A stretch of DNA of 64,000 nt. Source: Chloroflexota bacterium (GTDB lineage Bacteria > Chloroflexota > Anaerolineae > Aggregatilineales > Phototrophicaceae). Where the stretch lies: NCBI GenBank assembly GCA_028875245.1, contig JAPPEU010000011.1:97822-161821 (forward strand). Direction: 5' to 3'. The notes under the pieces were generated by a model. That model saw only the letters and a program-made list of their open reading frames with translations. It was not told where the DNA came from and made no database searches. Shown in pieces: positions 43,982 through 52,642 of the stretch. The stretch's first letter is position 1. Each line of letters opens with the position of its first letter. The position numbers and the translations under genes are program-made.

Positions 43982-44947
43982 ATGGCATCGATGTCCGCTC
44001 TCGGCAACAGTCTGCGTCCGCGGCCCCTGGAGGCTTGGCGGAGCGCCTCGGCAAAGGCGCGAGAACAGTGGCGGCTGGCGGCGGTTCTAGTCGCGCCGGC
44101 GCTGGTGTTGATGGGCATCTTTGTTTTCTACCCCGCCTTGCAAACTATCGGCTTGAGCTTTTACAAATGGGACGGCATCAGTCCGGACATGGGCGATTTC
44201 GTCGGCTTCAAGACCTTCGCCCGGGCGACTGACAACTACCCGTTTTCCCAGGCGATCAAGAACAGCCTGCTCTGGGGCGTCGTTGGGCTCTTTGTGCCCA
44301 CGATCATCGGGCTCGTCGCGGCCGCCTTGGTGGAAGATACGAACCTGCGGCCGAAGGCGCTTTTCCGCTTTGCCTTCTTCGTGCCTTACTTCTTTTCGAT
44401 GGCGGTGGCGGCGGCGCTCTTCACGCGCGTCTACGATCCCAGTTATGGCATGATCAACCAGGTGATCCACGCTTTGGGCTTCACCGATATCAAACCCCAG
44501 TGGCTCGGCGATGGCCGAATCGCCATCTATGCGGCCATGGGCGTCTTCGTCTGGCATGAAACCGCCTTCTGCTACATCGTCTTCACCGCCGCCATCCAGC
44601 AAATCGACCGCTCTCTCTATGACGCGGCCAAGGTGGACGGCGCGTCGGAAGTCCAGGTCTTCCGCTATATCACGATCCCCAGCGTCCGCGATGTCGCCAC
44701 TTTTGTCATGACGATCATGCTGATTGTCGGCTTGACGCCATTCGCCGTCGTCTTCCCCTTGACCACGCCCGGCCTGGGCGGGCCCTATTATTCGACCGAA
44801 ATCCTGCCGACGCTCATCTTCAAGAAGGCGCGCATGGGCTATAACGCCAGCGAGGCGGCCGCCCTCGGCGTCATCCTTCTGATGCTCGTCATCGGGATAG
44901 TAACCGCCTTCCTCTGGTTTAGAGAGCGCACGGCGCCGAAGGACTGA
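43982..44947 (+). CDS. CUT1 ABC sugar importer permease (MalF type)
   Basis: 321 aa, six spans, first in VLVAPALVLMGIFVFYPAL. The EAA loop reads YDAAKVDGASEVQVFRYITIPS. The ATG at 43982 and another at 43991 both lack a strong ribosome-binding site. It pairs with the next permease. Confidence 0.93.
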   Translation: MASMSALGNSLRPRPLEAWRSASAKAREQWRLAAVLVAPALVLMGIFVFYPALQTIGLSFYKWDGISPDMGDFVGFKTFARATDNYPFSQAIKNSLLWGVVGLFVPTIIGLVAAALVEDTNLRPKALFRFAFFVPYFFSMAVAAALFTRVYDPSYGMINQVIHALGFTDIKPQWLGDGRIAIYAAMGVFVWHETAFCYIVFTAAIQQIDRSLYDAAKVDGASEVQVFRYITIPSVRDVATFVMTIMLIVGLTPFAVVFPLTTPGLGGPYYSTEILPTLIFKKARMGYNASEAAALGVILLMLVIGIVTAFLWFRERTAPKD

Positions 44948-44960
44948 AGGAGCGCGAGCC

Positions 44961-45791
44961 ATGCTTTCCACGGGATTGACGCGCTATGCCCTGTACGCCC
45001 TGGTCATTCTGTTGGCGCTGCCCTTCGTCTTCCCCTCGGCCTGGGTCTTGATGGCGAGCTTCTCGACCAATACGCAGATCACGATGGACTCGCTGGCGCT
45101 GCCGGATCGGCTCTATGTCGAGAATTATGCGCACGCCTGGACGGGCGCCAAGTTCAGCACCTTCGTTTATAACAGCCTGGCCGTCTCGGGCTCGGTGACC
45201 GTGCTGATCGGCGTATTGGCGACCATGCTGGGTTATGCCGTGGCGCGGCTGGAATTTCCCGGGCGGCGCTTGCTGCTGCTGCTCATCATGATGGCGATTG
45301 TCACACCGGTCTTTTCGTATCTGGAGCCGCTGACGCGCGTTGTGCGGCAGTTGGGCTTGGCCAACTCGCGCACGGCGGTTATCTTGACGACGACGGCCAC
45401 CTTCCTGCCGGTGCCGACGCTGCTCATGCGCTCGTTTTTTCTGCAGCTGCCGGAAGAGCTGGGCGATGCCGGGCGGGTCGAAGGCGCCAGCGAGTGGGGC
45501 GTTTTCCGCCATATTATGGCGCCGCTGGCTCGCTCCGGCGTGCTCACCGTGCTCATCTTCGCCTTCCTTTGGAGCTGGAACGATCTGCTGCTGCCGGCGG
45601 TTTTCCTCCAGGCGCCCGACAAATACACCATCGCCTACGCCATTACGACACTCAAACCGGCCGGCTTCCGCCAAGATCACGTCACCATGTTCGCCGCGTC
45701 GATCATTTCAACCGGTCCTATGATCGTCGTCTATCTCTTGCTCATGCGCCGCTTCATCGCCGGTTTGACCGTTGGCGGCCTGCGCGGATAA
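44961..45791 (+). CDS. CUT1 ABC sugar importer permease (MalG type)
   Basis: 276 aa, six spans. EAA loop GDAGRVEGASEWGVFRHIMAPL and C-terminus FIAGLTVGGLRG are MalG-type. AAGGAG lies 7-8 bases before the ATG. As with the first importer, the ATPase must come from elsewhere in the genome. Confidence 0.93.
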   Translation: MLSTGLTRYALYALVILLALPFVFPSAWVLMASFSTNTQITMDSLALPDRLYVENYAHAWTGAKFSTFVYNSLAVSGSVTVLIGVLATMLGYAVARLEFPGRRLLLLLIMMAIVTPVFSYLEPLTRVVRQLGLANSRTAVILTTTATFLPVPTLLMRSFFLQLPEELGDAGRVEGASEWGVFRHIMAPLARSGVLTVLIFAFLWSWNDLLLPAVFLQAPDKYTIAYAITTLKPAGFRQDHVTMFAASIISTGPMIVVYLLLMRRFIAGLTVGGLRG

Positions 45792-45830
45792 AGATGCGGA
45801 CGGGCGCGTGAGCTGGTCGGGGTAAATTCT

Positions 45831-46904
45831 ATGACGTATCGAATGATCCAAATCGGATTGGGCGAGATGGGGCGCCAATGGTGCGAGGTCGCGCTGCCGC
45901 CGAACATTGATGACGGTCTGATCGAAGTGGTCGCCGCTGTCGACATCAACCCGGCGGCACTGACGGTGGCGCAAGATTCACTCGGATTGCCGCCGGAAAA
46001 GTGTTATACAGACGCCCAAAAGGCGATGGCGGAGAACGACGCCGAATTCTGCGCGATAGTTGTACCGCCGGCGCATCATGAAGAGGTCGTGGATGTCGCA
46101 TTGGCGCAGGGCCTGCACATCCTATCGGAGAAGCCGATAGCCGATACCTTGGCCGCGTCAGTGCGCATCGCCGACAAAGTAAAGCGGGCGGGCGTAAAGA
46201 TGGGCGTGACGATGAGCCACCGCTTCGACCAGGACAAGACGAGCTTCCGCGAGGAATTGCGCTCCGGGACTTACGGCGCGCTCGATTATCTCGTATGTCA
46301 TCTCACCTGCGATCTGCGGCAGCGCGGCAGCTGGGGCGACTTTCGGCACGATATTCCCCACCCCTTGATGATCGAGGGGGCGGTGCACCATCTCGATTTG
46401 CTCGCCGACCTGGCGGGCGCCGAGTGTGATACGATTTACGCGCAGTCATGGAACCCGCCCTGGGGTGAATACGCTGGCGATTCGCAGGCCCTGGTCACGA
46501 TGGTCTTCGAAAACGGCAGCCGCGCTTTCTTCGAGGGCGCCAGTTGCAATGCCGTCGGATTGCATTATTGGGAGCGGGAGACGATTCGGGCCGAATGTGA
46601 ATTGGGCGCGCTGCTGCTCAAAGCGCGCCGTCTGGAGCGCTTTCCTTATGAGCCATCGACGCAGCGAATTACAAAGTTTGAAGGTGAAGGCGAGCGGCTC
46701 CCGCTCTTGGAGCGGCGCAAGTGGAAGAACACCTGGCTGATCGAACAGTTTGTCCACTGGCTGGATGGCGGCGAAGCGATGGAGACAAATGTCGAGGACA
46801 ATCTGCAGTCGGTCGCCATGATCTTCGCGGTGATAGAAAGCAGCCGAACTGGCTCCCCAGTTAAAGTGCAAGAGTTGCTGAAGCAAACACGGGAGACTCT
46901 GTAG
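45831..46904 (+). CDS. Gfo/Idh/MocA-family oxidoreductase
   Basis: 357 aa. NAD(P)-binding IQIGLGEMGRQW at the N-terminus, then HILSEKPIADT, the EKP motif that carries the catalytic lysine. The C-terminal beta-sheet domain follows. The family oxidises sugars, inositols or nucleotide-sugars. It lies directly after the importer and so probably acts on the imported sugar. Confidence 0.9.
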   Translation: MTYRMIQIGLGEMGRQWCEVALPPNIDDGLIEVVAAVDINPAALTVAQDSLGLPPEKCYTDAQKAMAENDAEFCAIVVPPAHHEEVVDVALAQGLHILSEKPIADTLAASVRIADKVKRAGVKMGVTMSHRFDQDKTSFREELRSGTYGALDYLVCHLTCDLRQRGSWGDFRHDIPHPLMIEGAVHHLDLLADLAGAECDTIYAQSWNPPWGEYAGDSQALVTMVFENGSRAFFEGASCNAVGLHYWERETIRAECELGALLLKARRLERFPYEPSTQRITKFEGEGERLPLLERRKWKNTWLIEQFVHWLDGGEAMETNVEDNLQSVAMIFAVIESSRTGSPVKVQELLKQTRETL

Positions 46905-46906
46905 AC

Positions 46907-47548
46907 ATGGGTTCGACAGATGAGAAAATCAAGACAGCAGTGATCACGGGTCACCATCCCTTTGATGTGCCGGCTTTCCACGCCGCCTTCCGCAGCATGG
47001 CCGAGATTGATGCTTACCCGCAGGATATGGAGGAGTTCGCGGCCGATGTCGGCGGGCGGCGCGCCGAATATGATACGCTGCTTTTCTTCAACTTTCATCA
47101 GGAGATGCCCGGCGCGCCCGTTCTCGAGGCGCTAGAGGTCCTGGGCGAAAGCGAGCAAGGCATCTTCATCTTGCACCACGGCCTGTTGGCTTTTCCCGAT
47201 TGGCGGCTCTGGGCGGACCTGGTCGGCATCCAAGATCGCAGCTTTGACGTGCACATGGACCACAAGCTCAAGATCCAAATTGCCGATCCGGAGCATCCGG
47301 TCACGCGCGGCTTGAGCGACTGGGAGATGCTGGACGAGACTTATGTGCTGGCGGAGCCGGACGCCGGCAGCGAAGCCGTCCTGTACACGGACGACGCAAA
47401 GAGCATGAGGAGCATCGCATGGACGCGGCGCTACAAGAAGGCGCGCGTCTTCTGCTTCCAATCGGGGCATGACCATCAGGCCTATGCCAACCCCAATTTC
47501 CGCAAGGTGATCAGCCGTGGCCTGCAATGGGCAGCCGGGCGAATATAG
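46907..47548 (+). CDS. ThuA-like protein
   Basis: 213 aa. KTAVITGHHPFDVPAFHAAF, FNFHQEMPG, IFILHHGLLAFPDW and ending FCFQSGHDHQAYANPNFRKVISRGLQWAAG are the ThuA (glutamine-amidotransferase-like fold) pattern. ThuA proteins act in disaccharide (trehalose, sucrose) catabolism together with a Gfo/Idh/MocA enzyme (ThuB), the same pairing as here. It starts 2 bases after the oxidoreductase stop. Confidence 0.87.
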   Translation: MGSTDEKIKTAVITGHHPFDVPAFHAAFRSMAEIDAYPQDMEEFAADVGGRRAEYDTLLFFNFHQEMPGAPVLEALEVLGESEQGIFILHHGLLAFPDWRLWADLVGIQDRSFDVHMDHKLKIQIADPEHPVTRGLSDWEMLDETYVLAEPDAGSEAVLYTDDAKSMRSIAWTRRYKKARVFCFQSGHDHQAYANPNFRKVISRGLQWAAGRI

Positions 47549-47578
47549 TTTTCATTAGGCGAAAGTTTATTTCCTGCC

Positions 47579-49204
47579 ATGTATGACCGAGCCCGCGAAC
47601 TGGATTTGCGCCGCCATCTCAATTTAGCGGTCGAGCATATATTCAACACGCTGGATGAGCGGCAAGATTATCTGCCCTTCTTCCACTATGAACTCATTCA
47701 GCAGCCGACCCGTTTGCAGCACGGCCCCTTCGACTCGCCGCATGTGGTCGGTCGATTTTTGGACGCGCTTGGCTGCTGCGCGGCGATCATCGACTTGCCG
47801 GAGGCGCCCGCCGTCTACGATGCCTTGGCGCGGCAGCTTTATGACAGCCTGGAGCGGGGCAGATCCGGCTTGCCCTGGAATGCGCCGACGCCATGGGGGC
47901 CGAATATGGCGGTGATGCACAACTGCCGGGAGGTCCTGCTGGGATTGCTGGCTTTGTGGAATTGGCGCGGCGACGCGCGGGCAGCGCCGGCCTTGCGCCG
48001 CTTGTGCCATTCGATGCTGGCGGCGATTGGCGATGGAGCGCGTTTTCCCGGTGAATGCCTCGGGGCTGCGGGCTGGACGAGCGCCTTCAGCGGCATTCTG
48101 GCGCCGCCTCCCGCGACGACCGGGCGAATGATACGCGTCCTGGTTCAATATTATCGACAAAGCGAAGACGAGATCGCCCTGGAGCTGGCGCGGCGTTTTG
48201 CCTGGGACAATCTCGAGACCGCATTTGACGCCGATGGGGCGATTCGCGCCGAGGCTGGCACGCACATGCATTCCATCACCGGGACGATTACAGGGCTGAT
48301 CGAATATGGCCTGCTGATGGAAGATGAAGCGATCATTGAGCGCGCCCGCCGCGCCTATGATCAGGGCATGGCGCCATTTCGCAGCAGCTACGGCTGGGTG
48401 AAGGAATTCCGTTGGGGGAGCTGGTTGGCGGAACCGCTGGCGGCGGCTGGTTATGCCGGCTTTGACATCAACCGTGGCGAGGCCAACAACACCGGCGATT
48501 TAATCGAAGCGGCGCTGCTGCTGGGGGGCCGGGGTTATGCCGACTACTACGAAGACGCCGACCGCATGCTGCGCAACCACTTGCTGGCATCGCAAGTCGT
48601 CGATGGGGCCTGGGTGGAGGCGGCGGTCGGGCTTGAGGACAGCGATGAGGCGCGCTATGGCGATGTGGGGCGGCGCGCCCGCGGCGGCTTCTGTTTCGGG
48701 GGGATCAATGACCTTATTTCATACCCGGAAGAAGCCTATCAGGTGAATGCCGACCTGGTCGGCGGTTCGACGCAGGCGATTTGCGAGGCCTGGCAGGCGA
48801 TTGCCGATATTGATGAAAGGAGCGTCCAGATCAATTTGCTGCTTTCAAAACAAGATTCGACACTGGCTTTGTCTTGCCCGCCGCCAGGGCGGCAGCCCCT
48901 CCGGGTTCGGCTCAAAGACGCCGAGCGCTTGCGCTTGCGCATACCGTCCTGGGCGCGCCCATCCGATGTCAGCTACGCGATCGACGGCTCGCCCCGCAAG
49001 CCCGCCGATGGCGTGATCGGCGGCGGCTATCTTAGTCTCTCCGGCCTTGAGCCGGGCGCTGAGCTGGCGGTCTGGCTGCCAGAGCGCCGCGAGACAGTCA
49101 CTGAAGTTATCGGGGGGCAAACAGTCGAGGTAGCGTGGCATAATGACACGGTTGTCGGCATCAATCCACCAGCGCGTTTCCGGGCGCTGTATGGGCCGGC
49201 ATGA
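47579..49204 (+). CDS. Putative (alpha/alpha)6-barrel glycoside hydrolase, GH127-like
   Basis: 541 aa, no signal peptide. The first ~400 residues are helical with Trp-rich motifs (WNAPTPWGPNMAV, YGWVKEFRWGSWLAEPL), consistent with an alpha/alpha toroid. The C-terminal ~130 residues are beta-rich with LRLRIPSWA, a sequence also typical of GH127 (beta-L-arabinofuranosidase, formerly DUF1680). The Cys-rich zinc site of GH127 is not clear, although GGFCFGG lies in about the right region. The call is therefore fold-level. It acts in the cytoplasm on the imported sugar. Confidence 0.6.
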   Translation: MYDRARELDLRRHLNLAVEHIFNTLDERQDYLPFFHYELIQQPTRLQHGPFDSPHVVGRFLDALGCCAAIIDLPEAPAVYDALARQLYDSLERGRSGLPWNAPTPWGPNMAVMHNCREVLLGLLALWNWRGDARAAPALRRLCHSMLAAIGDGARFPGECLGAAGWTSAFSGILAPPPATTGRMIRVLVQYYRQSEDEIALELARRFAWDNLETAFDADGAIRAEAGTHMHSITGTITGLIEYGLLMEDEAIIERARRAYDQGMAPFRSSYGWVKEFRWGSWLAEPLAAAGYAGFDINRGEANNTGDLIEAALLLGGRGYADYYEDADRMLRNHLLASQVVDGAWVEAAVGLEDSDEARYGDVGRRARGGFCFGGINDLISYPEEAYQVNADLVGGSTQAICEAWQAIADIDERSVQINLLLSKQDSTLALSCPPPGRQPLRVRLKDAERLRLRIPSWARPSDVSYAIDGSPRKPADGVIGGGYLSLSGLEPGAELAVWLPERRETVTEVIGGQTVEVAWHNDTVVGINPPARFRALYGPA

Positions 49205-49230
49205 GCGCGTCAACTGGAGGGTGCAGGGCA

Positions 49231-50235
49231 ATGGCCGATTACGCGCGCGTGCATGAGGAAGCGATTATCTTTGACGGCGCCTGCCCGCTGCTGAATTATT
49301 CGCCGGCGCATACCGCCTATTATGCCGAGGGCGGCGTCACGGTGGCCGCGCCTTCCGTGGCGGCCAATCACAACTGCGGCGAGGCGATCCAGCGGATAGC
49401 CGACTGGCTGCATATCATCAAAGAGCGGGGCGCTGCGCTGCTGCATGTCACTGAGGTCGGGGACTTCCGCCGGGCAAAAGAAGCGGGCAAGTTGGGCATC
49501 CTCTTTCACTTTCAGAACTCGCTGCCCCTGGAGCAGAGCGTTGAGCTGGTCGATGTTTATCATGCGCTCGGCGTTCGCGTCATTCAACTGACGTATAACG
49601 TGCGCAATTTCGTCGGCGATGGCTGCCTGGAGCCCAATGACGCCGGCCTCAGCGCTTTCGGCGCGCGCTTGATCAAGGCGATGAACCGCGCCGGCATCGC
49701 TGTCGATTGCAGCCACACCGGCATTCGGACCACGCTGGATGCAATGGATCTATCCGAGCGGCCGGTCGTCTTTAGCCACAATCTGGCCAAGGGCGTCTGC
49801 GAGAGCCCGCGCAACCTCAGCGATGAGCAAATCAGGCGCGCGGCGGAAACGGGCGGCGTCATCGGCATCAACGGCTTCCCGCCTTTTGTGGCGAAAAAAA
49901 CGCGCCCGACGCTGGATGATCTGCTCAAGCATGTCGATTACATCGCCGAGCTCGTGGGCATCGGCCACGTCGGCCTGGGAATCGATTTCGAATATATCGA
50001 CGAATCCATGCAGGCAGCCTCGCAGGCGCATTACGACTATTTCGTGAAGACGGGGCAGTGGGATCCAAAAGATTATCCGCCCCCGCCCTACTATTATCCC
50101 CAAGGCCTGGAAGACCCGCGCTCTTTCCCCAATTTGACCAAAGCGCTGCTGGGGCGGGGTTACAATGAGGCGGAATGCAAGAAAGTGCTGGGCGGCAATT
50201 TTATGCGCGTTTATTCGCAGATCTGGACGCAGTGA
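49231..50235 (+). CDS. Membrane-dipeptidase-like (M19/renal dipeptidase fold) protein, metal site altered
   Basis: 334 aa from ATG 49231 (GGAGG ten bases upstream); an ATG at 49201 overlaps the preceding stop but has no ribosome-binding site. VDCSHTG, PVVFSHNLAKGVCESPRN and GIDFEYID match the M19 zinc and substrate motifs. The usual first metal motif DGHND is DGACP here, and the bridging Glu is replaced in FHFQNS. It therefore keeps only part of the zinc site. It may be a different hydrolase or epimerase. It belongs to the nine-gene series, 0 bases before the next gene. Confidence 0.8.
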   Translation: MADYARVHEEAIIFDGACPLLNYSPAHTAYYAEGGVTVAAPSVAANHNCGEAIQRIADWLHIIKERGAALLHVTEVGDFRRAKEAGKLGILFHFQNSLPLEQSVELVDVYHALGVRVIQLTYNVRNFVGDGCLEPNDAGLSAFGARLIKAMNRAGIAVDCSHTGIRTTLDAMDLSERPVVFSHNLAKGVCESPRNLSDEQIRRAAETGGVIGINGFPPFVAKKTRPTLDDLLKHVDYIAELVGIGHVGLGIDFEYIDESMQAASQAHYDYFVKTGQWDPKDYPPPPYYYPQGLEDPRSFPNLTKALLGRGYNEAECKKVLGGNFMRVYSQIWTQ

Positions 50236-51081
50236 ATGATGAAACGTGACGAGATTTTGACCAGACTGAAACGTACGCTGGCGGATGGCGACGCGATCAT
50301 CGGCGCCGGCTGCAGCGCGGGCATCGTGGCGAAATGCGCCGAGCTCGGCGGGGCGGATCTGATCGTTTGCTACAGCACGGGCAAATCGCGCATTATGGGC
50401 TTGCGCACCGAGGTGATCGGCCACTCCAACCCGCGAACGCTGGATATGTATGAAGAAATCAGCAATGTCGTCAAGGATACGCCGATCATCGCCGGCATTG
50501 AAGCCAACGACCAGACAACTTACGACTTGAGCAAAGTGATCGACCGCTTCGTGGAGCGCGGCTTTGACGGGTTCATCAACTTTCCCACGCTAGGTAACCA
50601 CGAGCATGTTTCCGAATTTTTCCTCCGCGAGCATGAGACTATCGCCGCCAGCCTCGGGCAGCCTTGGGGCTTCGCGCGCGAGGTGGAGCTGATTCGTCTT
50701 CTGCGCGAGCGGGATATTTTCACGATGTGTTATGTCTTCAGCCTCGAGCAGGCGGCGCGCATGGCCGCGGTCGGCGTGGATGTAGTCTGCGCCCATGTCG
50801 GCGGCACCGCCGGCGGTTTAATCGGCTTCCCGGCCGCCCCCTTGGCTGAATCGCTGGAGAACGCCCAGCGCATCATGGAAGGGGCCTGGGCGGTCGATGC
50901 CGATGTCATCTGCCTCGCTCATGGCGGTCCCTTCGCCGCGCCGGAAGACACGCGCGCGCTGTATGAGGGGACGAATGCCCAGGGCTTTGTGGGCGCGTCC
51001 AGCATTGAGCGCATTCCCATCGAAAAGGCGGTGATGGAAGCGGTCAAAGCCTTCAAAAACCATAAAATCAGGAAACGGTAG
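50236..51081 (+). CDS. Phosphoenolpyruvate hydrolase-like TIM-barrel protein
   Basis: 281 aa. GAGCSAGIVAKCAELGGADLIVCYSTG at residues ~22-48 and GLRTEVIGHSN are the signature of the PEP_hydrolase (formerly TIM-br_sig_trns) family. DVVCAHVGGTAGG is a further barrel loop. No enzyme role is settled for most members. It is followed 3 bases later by a Tm-1-like gene; in plants and fungi these two domains occur fused in one protein. It starts directly at the stop of the M19-like gene. Confidence 0.88.
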   Translation: MMKRDEILTRLKRTLADGDAIIGAGCSAGIVAKCAELGGADLIVCYSTGKSRIMGLRTEVIGHSNPRTLDMYEEISNVVKDTPIIAGIEANDQTTYDLSKVIDRFVERGFDGFINFPTLGNHEHVSEFFLREHETIAASLGQPWGFAREVELIRLLRERDIFTMCYVFSLEQAARMAAVGVDVVCAHVGGTAGGLIGFPAAPLAESLENAQRIMEGAWAVDADVICLAHGGPFAAPEDTRALYEGTNAQGFVGASSIERIPIEKAVMEAVKAFKNHKIRKR

Positions 51082-51084
51082 CTG

Positions 51085-52332
51085 ATGACCGGCGCGAAAA
51101 AAACTATCGTCCTCGCCGGCGCGCTCGATACAAAGGCGGCCGAGTTCGCCCTGGTGAAGGCGCTCATCGAAAAGCAGGGCATGCGCGCGCTGCTGGTCGA
51201 CATCGGCATCCTCGGTGAAGCGGGCACGGCGCCCGATATCAGCCGAGAAACGGTCGCGAGCGCGGCCGGCGTCGACTTGGACGCGCTGCGACGGGGTGAA
51301 GAGCGCGAAAAAGCCCTCAACGCCATGGGCCGCGGCCTGGCGGTGGTCGCGCGTCGGTTATGCGACGAGGGCCGGCTTGACGGCATCCTGGGCATGGGCG
51401 GCAGCGGCGGCACGACGGTCGCCACCGCGGGCATGCGCGCGCTGCCATTGGGTGTGCCCAAGCTGATGGTCTCGACGATCGTCAGCGGTGATGTGCGCGC
51501 CTTTGTGGGAGCGGCGGATATCGTCATGATGCCGTCGATCGTCGATGTGGCCGGCATCAACCGCATCAGCGCGCGCGTTTATGCCAATGCCGCGGCGGCG
51601 ATCACAGGGATGGTCCAGGCGGAAGCGCCGGCGATCGCGGACGAGAAAGCGCTGGTGACCGCCTCGATGTTCGGCAATACGACGCCCTGCGTCGACCATG
51701 CCCGCAGCCTAATTGAGCGTCAGGGCTGCGAAGTGCTCGTGTTCCACGCGACCGGCGTCGGCGGCCGGACGATGGAGACTCTCATCAGCGAGGGTTATAT
51801 CGCCGCTTCATTGGATATCACCATGACGGAACTGGCGGACGAGGTTTGTGGCGGCGAAGCCAGCGCGGGGCCGGAACGCGGTCTGGCGGCTTCACGCGCC
51901 GGGGCGCCCGCTGTGCTTGTGCCCGGCTGCGTCGATATGGCCAACTTCGGCGCGATCGAAGCAATTCCAAAAAAGTATCGGCGGCGCAATCTTTATCGAT
52001 GGGCGCCGACGGCAACGCTGCTGCGGACGAACGTGGAAGAAAACCGACGCATCGGGGGCATGATCGCCGCCGCCGCCAATGCCGCCACTGGGCCGGTCGC
52101 CATTCTCCTGCCTTTGCGCGGCCTTTCCATGCTGGATAGCGAGGGTGGCGCCTTCTGGGACCCCGCCGCGAACGCCGCCTGCTTCGACGCCATCAAGGCA
52201 AATGTGAAACCGGATATTCCCGTGATTGAACTGGAGCGCAATATCAATGAGCCGCCCTTCGCCGAGGCAGCCGCCGAAACCCTGCTAGGCTTGATGCGGC
52301 AGGCGGAAAATCAGCGAGCTGCGAAACGCTGA
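51085..52332 (+). CDS. Tm-1-like ATP-binding protein (UPF0261)
   Basis: 415 aa. KTIVLAGALDTKAAEFALVK, GMGGSGGTTVATAGMRALPLG, PKLMVSTIVSGDVRAF and VLVPGCVDMANFGA are the conserved blocks of UPF0261, related to the N-terminal domain of tomato Tm-1. It is the last gene of the series. With the TIM-barrel partner it likely forms a single functional unit that acts in an undefined metabolic step. Confidence 0.9.
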   Translation: MTGAKKTIVLAGALDTKAAEFALVKALIEKQGMRALLVDIGILGEAGTAPDISRETVASAAGVDLDALRRGEEREKALNAMGRGLAVVARRLCDEGRLDGILGMGGSGGTTVATAGMRALPLGVPKLMVSTIVSGDVRAFVGAADIVMMPSIVDVAGINRISARVYANAAAAITGMVQAEAPAIADEKALVTASMFGNTTPCVDHARSLIERQGCEVLVFHATGVGGRTMETLISEGYIAASLDITMTELADEVCGGEASAGPERGLAASRAGAPAVLVPGCVDMANFGAIEAIPKKYRRRNLYRWAPTATLLRTNVEENRRIGGMIAAAANAATGPVAILLPLRGLSMLDSEGGAFWDPAANAACFDAIKANVKPDIPVIELERNINEPPFAEAAAETLLGLMRQAENQRAAKR

Positions 52333-52400
52333 CCGTCCCGCCCTCTGTGCCGCTTTCCTGATCAAGCATTCAAATTTCATTTGCAATCATATCGAAAGCC

Positions 52401-52522
52401 GTAGGGGCGAGACGGTGGCTCGCCCGAAAACGCATCGTATCGCTACGACGGGCGTCTCGCTGAAACGCCCGTGCTATTGACAGTACGTGCTTTAGGGCGA
52501 CTCACAGAGTCACCCCTACAGA
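52401..52522. repeat. Cluster of three dispersed palindromic repeats
   Basis: Unit 1 GTAGGGGCGAGACGGTGG with CTCGCCC; unit 2 GACGGGCGTCTCGCTGAAAC with GCCCGT; unit 3 AGGGCGACTCACAGAGTCAC ending CCCTACAG. All are members of the family at 4683 and 14452. Confidence 0.65.
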
Positions 52523-52588
52523 TGTCATTCTGGCGGGATCGATTCTGCGTCCTGCCAATACACTGCGCCAATGCTACAATGTAATGTG

Positions 52589-52600
52589 CCGACCGGTCGG
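52589..52600. promoter_or_regulatory. Perfect 12-base palindrome in gnd leader
   Basis: CCGACCGGTCGG, about 9 bases after the TACAAT -10 candidate and 42 before the gnd ATG. It could be an operator or the base of a leader hairpin. Confidence 0.35.
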
Positions 52601-52642
52601 GTCGGTTTCTGTTGTAAGTGTGGGCGGCGAAAGGAAATTGGC

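Larger units (their letters stand above)
52333..52642. other. Intergenic stretch with repeats and gnd leader
   Basis: 310 bases. It holds a triple palindromic repeat at 52401-52522 and then the gnd promoter area, with a TACAAT -10 candidate at 52575-52580. Confidence 0.6.
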
